Below are positions 56,500 to 64,000 of a stretch of 64,000 nt of DNA, in pieces (within the stretch, counting starts at the first letter, position 1; every line of letters starts with the position of its first letter). A program made the position numbers and the translations under genes. The DNA is from Corallium rubrum. Taxonomy: Eukaryota > Cnidaria > Anthozoa > Scleralcyonacea > Coralliidae. The notes beneath the pieces were generated by a model. It was not told the DNA's origin. It saw only the letters and a list, made by a program, of their open reading frames with translations, and did no database searches. The stretch spans positions 66,269,404 through 66,333,403 of the forward strand of contig OZ035997.1 in the NCBI GenBank assembly GCA_964035015.1. The letters are read 5' to 3'.

Positions 56500-56695
56500 G
56501 TATTTCACAAAGTAAATAGGCAGTGAACTGCCAATATTTTTAACAGTGAAATACTGACATTTTGAACGGCGCCCTTCATCAGGCACCAGAGTAAAACGTG
56601 GGTTTTGATCGAAACATGAGCTAGTATTTCATTATTGAAATCTAGGCAGTTCACCACCTTTTTACTTTGCTGCCAATTACAAGCTTAGTTCTTTC
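56500..56695. mobile_element. Inverted pair of tails from another PLE family
   Basis: AAAGTAAATAGGCAGTGAACTGCC at the left is mirrored by GGCAGTTCACCACCTTTTTACTTT at the right, and GTGAAATACTGAC by GTATTTCATTATT. On the minus strand CTGATGA, a GGGC/GTTC stem and AAAA then TGTC (about 56,583-56,555) resemble a decayed hammerhead. No coding part remains. Confidence 0.55.
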
Positions 56696-56739
56696 ATAAA
56701 GTTAACATAGTAATGAAAGTTTAAGTTCTATCAAGTATA

Positions 56740-59009
56740 TTACTCCTTCTCAACTTTTTGTTTTCTGCCTTCCAGCGCATGCCTTTGGTCTTTGCACTTC
56801 TGTGCCATCGTTGCTTTAATGACAAATTCCGACACTGTCGGAAATTTCTTGAGGACAAAGGCTAGAAATATTAAAAACAACAGTATCAATTTCTGTATGA
56901 ATTAAATTTATAAACATGAATAATTTATTATTAATATATCTATCAGCTTTCACACTCTTTCACTTTGTCAGCATCACTGGTTAACACACTAAGAGAGTAC
57001 AGTGTAAGCCCATATACTGTAAGACACTGACCTATTATCAATTCCACCTTTGTGCGGTCCAAGGGAGGACGACTATCTTTGCCTCTTCCCGTGACAGATG
57101 ATTCGGCCATAATCTTTCTCCCAAATACAGCTGTCATCAAATTTGATGTCATCCTCTTGTGGTTGGTTGAACGATGAATCTCAGCCATTTGAACTGGGTC
57201 AATAAAGTCCTAAAATAGAGATTTGAGACAAGTTTTAACTAACATAAAAGTGAAATATGCACCAAAACAATCAAATGTTCAATAAAATTTAATAATATGG
57301 ACTATTTTGACAGAGTAATAACAACAGAATAGTATGTACAGTACAGTCTAAGAAAATAGTTCCATCATTTTGGCACAAGGTGTATAGCAATGCAGTTGTC
57401 ATGGGTCTTAACCTCACTACTTTGAAACAACTAGCAAACATGTGCTGGAATGTCTCATTCTCACTAGAAAAATGCCAAATTAATGTGACTAGAAAATTTA
57501 AAATCCCCTGAGTATGCAACCATGGATATATAGGGAGGCTTAGATTTAGTACAAGTTCCAGTATGTTTCTCAAACTTGTCCTCTGATTGGCTAGTGGGAA
57601 GCATGCACCACTAATTACAGGATGAGTTTGAGGGGAAACCTCACTTGAACTAATCTAAACCTCCCTATTTATAACAGATGATTTAAATAAAACAATGCAA
57701 AAAAAAAAAAATTAAAAAGTAGCCGGCATTATTTGGGCATACTGGTGTCTCCATCAGATTTGTCAGGGATGGATCATTCTTAAAACTACATCGATTTCAC
57801 GACATGATTTACAGACAGTTTCACTGACCATGAGGAACATATATTCTTGATATATTTACACTGTACATATCTAGTTCGCAAATATTTCTGAATTAAGAGT
57901 TATTTGTATGCTATGTACAGTCACTGACTGTAGTGTAGCAACTAACTCTCACTTCTTTCGATGACCAGAAACCACTCAGATGAATGTACTACATGCTACT
58001 GTACATGTGAGGTCATACTCACAAAACTTAGCTAGTGAAATGTTTTCTTGTTTGTAAATGTATTTATACAAAGACCAAACATTCACGCGTATCATACAAG
58101 TGTCATATGCGTATCATACACCTATGATATGCAAAAATGTGTTAAGATATAAGCGAGCGGTACTGTACATGTATGTAAATACTGTATATACCGTACAAGA
58201 ATGCCTATGGCTATACAATGTAAATGAAACTTACCAATAAAGTTGGGACTTGTGATGCACATTCTCTTGGTTGGTCATCCTCATCTTCATTGCTTTCCAA
58301 ATCAGATCTCTTATTTACATCACATGATGACTGTTTTGGTGTTTTCGACGTCGATTCTTTGTTTCTTGGCATCGAGCAGGATTTTTGAAGGCTTGAAAAA
58401 AGCCGCTTTCCATTTTCTTTATTTTCAGGAGTGCTTTTTAATGTTTTTAAAACTTGTCGATTACCATTTAACTGATTGTGAAAAGAACTTGATTGCAGAG
58501 CTTTACTGAGAAGTTCTGGTATGTCTAAAACAGGATAAAAACATAATAAATATTTAGCACATGTCAAATTGACTCTGAAATTAGGGTATTTTCAATGCTG
58601 TATAATACTAAGCCAACACTTCATTTTGAAATTTTAAATAATTTAATCAATAGCAACCCTTTTTATTTGAAGTGCCTATGAACCCCAATACAATATTTGA
58701 AATATAGATCCTATGAGGCAAATAGTCAAGTACCAAAATATTTTTAGTTTGCAGCTTTTTATTAATGTCTTTAAAACCTAATAAAAAGGTTTTACTTTCA
58801 CAAATGCAAATCATTGCAACATCATAAAACGTAATCATTTTGTATACAATATTTCATTAATGAAAAATAAATTCAAAGACCAAACTCAAAAGTGGATGGT
58901 ATTTAAACCTTGCAGATATATTTAGTCAACTTTTTTGTTTAAATTCTCATACAATTTACTACACTCGGCGTCAAACCTTTTGTGTGGTTTGTATATGTTA
59001 TATATATAG

Positions 59010-59051
<42 letters not shown>

Positions 59052-61408
59052 ATATATCTTACTATTATGTAGTGCCATGATTGTCTTCCTTAATTGACAA
59101 ACTTCACCTTCAAGTCGCTTTATTGACTCCCGTAGCTCTACACAATCAGACTTGTCTCCACCACTACTTTTTTTAGGCAAACTATTTTCCCCGATTTCTT
59201 CCTCATCATTGCTGCTGAAGTCACTTGAATCTGGTTCTGTAGCAATCTTCCTGAAAATCTTTTTGCAGGCAATCATTTCTGCCTTTTTTCTTGCCTTTCC
59301 AGGGGATGATTTCTATAAGTGTAAGATTAGCTTCGTTAAACTGGGTTTTTTTTACCTTCTTTAAATAAAGTCTATTATTATTATTATTAAAGAAAGCCCT
59401 GGGGATATATTTAAAATACTGTAATATATTTAATTCCTAATATTTATCTTTTAAGCTTCCAATTTAATGACTTACTGCATGACCATGTGACTTACTGCAT
59501 GGCCATGTGACCCACATGACACATGTATTTTCCTGCCAACCTATTAATTTTACTTAACCCTATCCAGACATACATGTAAAATCCATAGCTTAAGAAATTT
59601 TCTCCAATCTCTGAATGTAACCATGCTCTTGAAAATTTGTATATACCATAGTTGTTTTATTAAACTTACTAGCCTCCTCCACAGGCAATCAATTGAATGT
59701 GCCTTCTTAGTTTATATGGTGACACTCAGACTTTTTTAGTCAATTCTTTAGCTTCCAGAGTTGCACTAGCAACACAAGTGAAATGTTTTTCTATAGTTTA
59801 TAGCTTGTTCCCTAGTCTTATACCCAGCCAAAACATTGTTTGCATTGCTTGTACAGTTCTGGAAGCTAAATACGTGTAATTGACTGGAAAAAAGTGAGAG
59901 CAACCCATAAACCAAAGGAAGCTATGAACCTACACAATATCAAACGTTATACCTGTTGTAAATGTTAAAATACTATAGGTCCTACTACAGTACTTTTGCC
60001 CAGCCCCCCCCCCCCCCCCCATGATAAATAATGAACGGTCCCTAAATTTACACAAAAATCATTTTTCACTGGAAAAAAAGCTCTTCCTGTTAATTTTTTT
60101 TTATGTATGTTATTTGAACAAAGCAGTTTGATTAGGAAGATTCTCATGCTACATTTTTTCATGTATATATTATTAATAAGTAATAGCATGGTTTTGAGTG
60201 CAATTTGAAAAAAAAACACACTTGTGAGTTTTTCAAAGACTCGCCCTTCAGACTCGTGCAATTTTGATAGTATTTGAAAACTCTTCATGCATATTTTTTC
60301 CAAATTGCACTCGAAACCATGCTATTACCTATACAAATAACCATTTGACAGATCATAGATGTACCTGATGATAAAAATTGTTGATTATTTAATTGTGAGT
60401 TTCTAAAAAAGTAAGCTATTCGGCTTTATGTATTCACTCTTCAAAATGAGAGGCCAATTTCAATGGACCATACATGTTTTATGCAAATTTATAGTAAACA
60501 TTGAACTGATTCAAGCAGCCATTTTGAATGGATTTCTGGTAATATGTGATATATTATATGCGAGGGGTGAGCCCTACTTTTAAAAGAAAACTGGAGTAAA
60601 CTAAAGTATATAATTTTATATTTTACAAACCTTTCCACCTTTGTTAATCCCAGGCCCATGGTCATCGCCGATACTTTGGGATGCTTTGTAGATGTTGGCC
60701 TCATGACCATCAGATACAGTGTCAGAGGCTGATACCGAGGAAAGAAAATCCATTTCTGCCTTTAAAATATCTTGTTTTCGTACTAGAAAAAGGTAATTAC
60801 AAATAAATTTAGCGAAATACTATTCATTGATACGAACTTAATGAACTGAAATGGTGGTTATTAACTTTTTTATGAAAAGAATCATTTTGTGATCAACCCA
60901 AACGGCGACCACGCGGTCGAGCAGTTTCATCTAAGTGTAACTTTTGGCACAAGCTACCGCCAGCCTATTATTATTTCAATAACATACTTTATTACCAAAC
61001 ACATTAAACCTGTCGTTTATCCAAAAGTTGATTGTTTAACTTCTAAAGAATGGGGTTGATGAATAGTGGCTGTTGTGTTTAATACTGTTTACATGAGATG
61101 CCATGATTGCACATGATGACCATCAACACAACTGAATAAATTTATAATACACAAGAGGTTTACCCCATTAGATTATCGACACTATCATACTAAAAGGCTA
61201 ATGTTTTCTAATAATACTCACCACTAGTAACAATTACTCGTCCTAGATACGCTCTCCATCCTGATTTAGGTGGCTTCATGCCGATTTGGCCAAACAAAAC
61301 CATTCCTTGTTTGCCAGGATTATCGAGCATCGTTTTATCGCGGACGAATTCCGTCGTTAAAACGCTTGTTTCGTTGCTAGATATCCAATGAATTAGTGCG
61401 TACTTCAT
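56740..61408 (-). CDS. BEN-domain protein, six exons
   Basis: Exons 61,408-61,222; 60,782-60,631; 59,312-59,063; 58,524-58,235; 57,209-57,032; 56,861-56,740 have GT-AG borders and consistent phases, giving exactly 392 residues and a TAA. Residues 1-62 have the pattern MKYALIHWISSNETSVLTTE...GWRAYLGRVI, seen at the start of several BEN proteins. The middle is Ser/Asp/Lys-rich with a coiled coil (ELRESIKRLEGEVCQLRKTI). The last two exons form the BEN domain: MAEIHRSTNHKRMTSNLMTA, VFGRKIM, LDRTKVELI and AFVLKKFPTVSEFVIKATMA. BEN domains bind DNA or chromatin partners. No disruption is seen. The gene diverges, 446 bp apart, from a putative EnSpm transposase gene, so it may be that element's accessory gene rather than a host gene. 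Confidence 0.85.
57531..57667. mobile_element. MITE in intron 4 of the BEN gene
   Basis: TAGGGAGGCTTAGATTTAGT is mirrored by ACTAATCTAAACCTCCCTA across 137 bp. TATA-like flanks allow a TA duplication (Tc1/mariner type) but do not prove it. Confidence 0.72.
60181..60327. mobile_element. MITE in intron 2 of the BEN gene
   Basis: TAATAGCATGGTTTTGAGTG plus CAATTTG is mirrored, with one change, at 60,301-60,327, enclosing 147 bp. Confidence 0.78.
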
Positions 61409-61854
61409 ATTATTAAAGATTGAATAAGCTCCTCTTTCGCAAAGATCAATAAAGATTGATAAGGATTCGACTGCTAAAACTGCCTTCGCTCTTTAAGAAG
61501 TCAACAACGACGACGACAAATGCAAACCTTCGCGCGCCTCGGGATCAACACGTCACAGCGGCGGGTCCGAAACCCCGGTCGGAATATACGTAGCCGTCGC
61601 AAAAAAACACGTCATTGAGCAACAAACTTTTACTGTATGGTATCATAGATTGAATTGTTGATACTGTTACATGCAATACAATAAAATATATGCGAAATGT
61701 TAGTGAAAGTAAACATACAACGGTGAAATTAAGACTATTGAATCAATAGTATTGATGCAATTTATGCAACCTCGTACCCAGGCTTTCCGCTTCAATTTAT
61801 GTTGCCTGCCAACCGGTGGTAAAATATCGGGGTGCACAAGTGCAGGTTCTCAAA
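61409..61854. promoter_or_regulatory. Divergent promoter region between the BEN gene and the putative transposase
   Basis: A 446-bp stretch without coding potential between two opposite start codons. It contains a GC-rich patch (about 61,500-61,600) with several CpG; no motif assigned. Confidence 0.4.
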
Positions 61855-62942
61855 ATGGCGGAGTTCTCTTGTGCTGGTGACACACGAAGGAAGCGAGGAC
61901 CATATAAATTGTATGGTTTAAATCCTGATGATGATGATTACAATCCAGTTGTTCCTAAAACAACCAAGTGGCGTCGTCTTCATGTTAGCAACACGAACGA
62001 GTCAAATGCCAACGATATTAATGATTCGAGTTCGATTGTTGGCAGTGTTCTTTCTGAAAGTGAAAGCGAAGACGCCTCAGACGAGGAGCATTGTAATATC
62101 AGTGAAAGTGAAGAAGATGTTCTCTTCGATGATGACGACTTGATACATGGTCTTCTAAATAATACAGCCACAGGTACCGTAACCTATTTGTAAATTTATT
62201 TGTTTAATGCCATTATTAAATGTATCACCGTATGACTCTGTCTATTGACAATAACTTAGACACTAGAAAACAGATAAAATTAACCTCAAAATATTTAATA
62301 ATTTAAAACACAAGTTTGAAACAGTTTTTCATGGAATATCCAAAAAAGTAGGAATATTTTGAATGAATACTTTCAATTACCATTGCAAAGAAACATTGAG
62401 AAAAGTCATGGTCTTAAGAATTTCATGGTTAACTTCATGTTCATCCACAAGTTCACTTTCTGTTATGTCAGCCATCTTGGCACCCCATGAAACGAGCGGG
62501 GTATTCAAACTTGAATAAACCCACTGTATTCGTCATCAGCGGGTAATTCAAGGTTGAATACCATGCCCCAGAGTAAATACCCCAGGTACAAGTTGACCCT
62601 GGGGTGGTATTCACTGAAAAATACCATGGTCATGCGGTACAAACCTAGTTCTCTGATTGGAGAAGTTAACTATGAGGTATACTATTATGAGTTGTCACTT
62701 AATATGGCTTTATAAAGTCCCATAATTTTGTTATCATATAATTCACTGGTATACTAACATACAAATACAACAATTATTGTTTGTAGACACCATATTTGCC
62801 TTCCCTGATGAAGAACAAGAGGAAACCTACATGTATAACAATGAGCCACATCAGGAAGAGGATTATACAAATGATCATACTCCAAATAATGTAAGTTTTT
62901 TGATTGAAACTTTATTTAAACATGGAAAAATTTATCAGGCAA

Positions 62943-62994
<52 letters not shown>

Positions 62995-63117
62995 GTATAG
63001 TTACCTTAACGTCTTCGCTACCAGAGGTTTCACCCTAAACAGGATCATCAGGCGACTGATGATCCCATTTAGAGTGAAACCTCTGGTAGAGCGAAGACTT
63101 TAAGGTAACTATACTTC

Positions 63118-63172
<55 letters not shown>

Positions 63173-63487
63173 TATACAATCACGAGCCGAAGGTGTATTG
63201 AATATACAATCACGAGCCGAAGGCGAGTGATTGTATATTCAATACAACAAGGACGCGAGTGTTGTAAACAACTTGTGAAATGAATGAATAGTAAAAATCC
63301 CTTTGATATTGAGATGCTAATTAGTTACAAGCACTAGTGGTTGTATCAGAAGAGTATACATCCACTCATGGTTGTAACTAATTAGCATCATTGGTTTTAG
63401 TTTGTATGGGGTTTACAGGGGTATACATGTGACGTAATTTCTGAAATTGGATTGGCTGCAAAACTCATGAATTATTAATGAATTTTC

Positions 63488-63531
<44 letters not shown>

Positions 63532-63570
63532 ATGTATATATATATATATATATGTATGTATATGTATATA

Positions 63571-63611
<41 letters not shown>

Positions 63612-64000
63612 GTATATAGTTAACAGTTAACACTCACAAATGCTAATCAAATGCTATTTCCTTTTACTCAGGAGAATCAGTCAGAGCAATGTGATGTGGA
63701 CCAACCATTATATGATGATGCTCCAGTAACCATTGGGCAATGCCTTTTGTTACTTATGGCATTTATACTTGGTAATAAATTAACAGGTGTGGCTGTTGGG
63801 AATTTACTTCGCTTGTTAACTATGATTTTACCATTTGGATCAAAGTTACCACAGACCAAATTTTTATTTTACAAATACTTCAATGTTTTTAAGGAGGGAA
63901 TGGAATTTAAACTTTTCTGTCCATGTTGTAAAACACTTCTTGAAGCTGCTGATCTGAAGTGTTCAATATGTGAAACAGAATATGAAAAGCAAAAACTCCT
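61855..64000 (+). CDS. N-terminal part of a putative EnSpm-like transposase (runs off the window)
   Basis: Three exons fit: 61,855-62,173 (start [20 protein letters not shown]), 62,787-62,890 and 63,672 to the window end, phases 1 and 0, giving 250 residues so far. Exons 1 and 2 are very acidic ([17 protein letters not shown]). Exon 3 has [20 protein letters not shown] then [10 protein letters not shown] and a zinc-ribbon-like [18 protein letters not shown]. That order (acidic head, helical block, Cys pairs) matches the N-terminal region of animal EnSpm/tnp2 transposases. The catalytic domain lies beyond 64,000, so the assignment is by pattern only. Two (AT)n runs and a PLE tail pair lie in intron 2. 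It could also be an unrelated zinc-ribbon protein. Confidence 0.55.
63014..63055 (-). ncRNA. Hammerhead-like motif, left arm of PLE-tail pair
   Basis: Minus strand: TCGC, CTGATGA, stem TCCT/AGGG with loop GTTT, GAAA, helix III ACC-TCT-GGT, cleavage A, then GCGA pairing with TCGC. Helix III here is a true hairpin with a loop. One extra T lies before GAAA. Confidence 0.65.
63050..63096 (+). ncRNA. Hammerhead-like motif, right arm of PLE-tail pair (diverged)
   Basis: CTGATGA, GAAA and the ACC-TCT-GGT hairpin are kept, but stem II (TCCC/AGAG) and stem I are weaker. Confidence 0.5.
63312..63389. repeat. Short hairpin
   Basis: GATGCTAATTAGTTACAA at the left pairs with TTGTAACTAATTAGCATC at the right; the loop is about 40 bases. 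Confidence 0.65.
63488..63620. repeat. (AT)n / TATATG microsatellite
   Basis: AT dinucleotides mixed with TATGTA units in intron 2 of the putative transposase. Confidence 0.92.

Larger units (their letters stand above)
62947..63166. mobile_element. PLE-tail inverted pair set between two (AT)n runs
   Basis: 62,986-63,123 is a near-perfect palindrome: AGCATAAAGTATAGTTACCT, GTTTCACCCTAAACAGGATC and their inverses. AT runs at 62,947-62,985 and 63,124-63,166 flank it. Each arm carries a hammerhead-like core (see next entries). No coding sequence. Confidence 0.75.

Overview
This looks like nuclear DNA of an invertebrate animal, most likely an anthozoan cnidarian (coral or sea anemone). That is inferred from spliced genes with GT-AG introns, AT-rich DNA, and a mix of Penelope-like elements (PLEs) with hammerhead-type motifs, PIF/Harbinger, EnSpm/CACTA and Gypsy elements and THAP and BEN proteins. 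No species call is possible. Almost everything recognisable is mobile DNA, much of it nested.

1-9.1 kb: an intact-looking three-exon THAP gene (minus), a frameshifted Harbinger transposase remnant (minus) with a 5'-truncated LINE in its leader, a 280-bp tandem repeat that folds as a retrozyme with two hammerhead ribozymes, and a head-to-head inverted pair of truncated PLEs with 13-bp target duplications. 9.1-17.4 kb: little coding DNA; a 10-bp minisatellite, a LINE 3' end and a 1.7-kb nearly pure TTGCTG array grown inside the LINE's ATTACT tail, then a small inverted pair of PLE tails.

18,060-34,626: the central object, a 16.6-kb EnSpm/CACTA-like element. Its ends begin CACTGGAA, it is flanked by the 3-bp duplication AGG, and inverted 22-bp-type subterminal arrays lie just inside the ends. 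It holds two divergent genes: an unrecognised accessory gene (minus, about 11 exons, two sets of duplicated phase-symmetric exons) and a decayed tnp2-like transposase (plus). A second PLE inverted pair (13-bp target duplication) sits inside the transposase. The element itself landed in a near-perfect short hairpin.

34.7-47.4 kb: mostly non-coding, a few MITEs, and a third PLE inverted pair split by a 1.8-kb hAT-like element. 47.4-49.4 kb: a second, 5'-truncated EnSpm copy with an internal inversion. 50.0-56.2 kb: a decayed Gypsy element (minus) whose reverse transcriptase is split by an apparently intact Harbinger element carrying a transposase gene and a convergent Myb/SANT-like gene; removing it with one TAA restores the Gypsy reading frame.

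56.7-64.0 kb: a six-exon, 392-residue BEN-domain gene (minus) diverges from the first three exons of a gene resembling the N-terminus of an EnSpm transposase (plus), which runs off the window. The recurring theme is a DNA-binding or accessory gene beside a transposase gene (THAP, Myb/SANT, BEN, and the unknown exon-duplicated gene), together with repeated self-cleaving-RNA-like motifs at the ends of retroelements.
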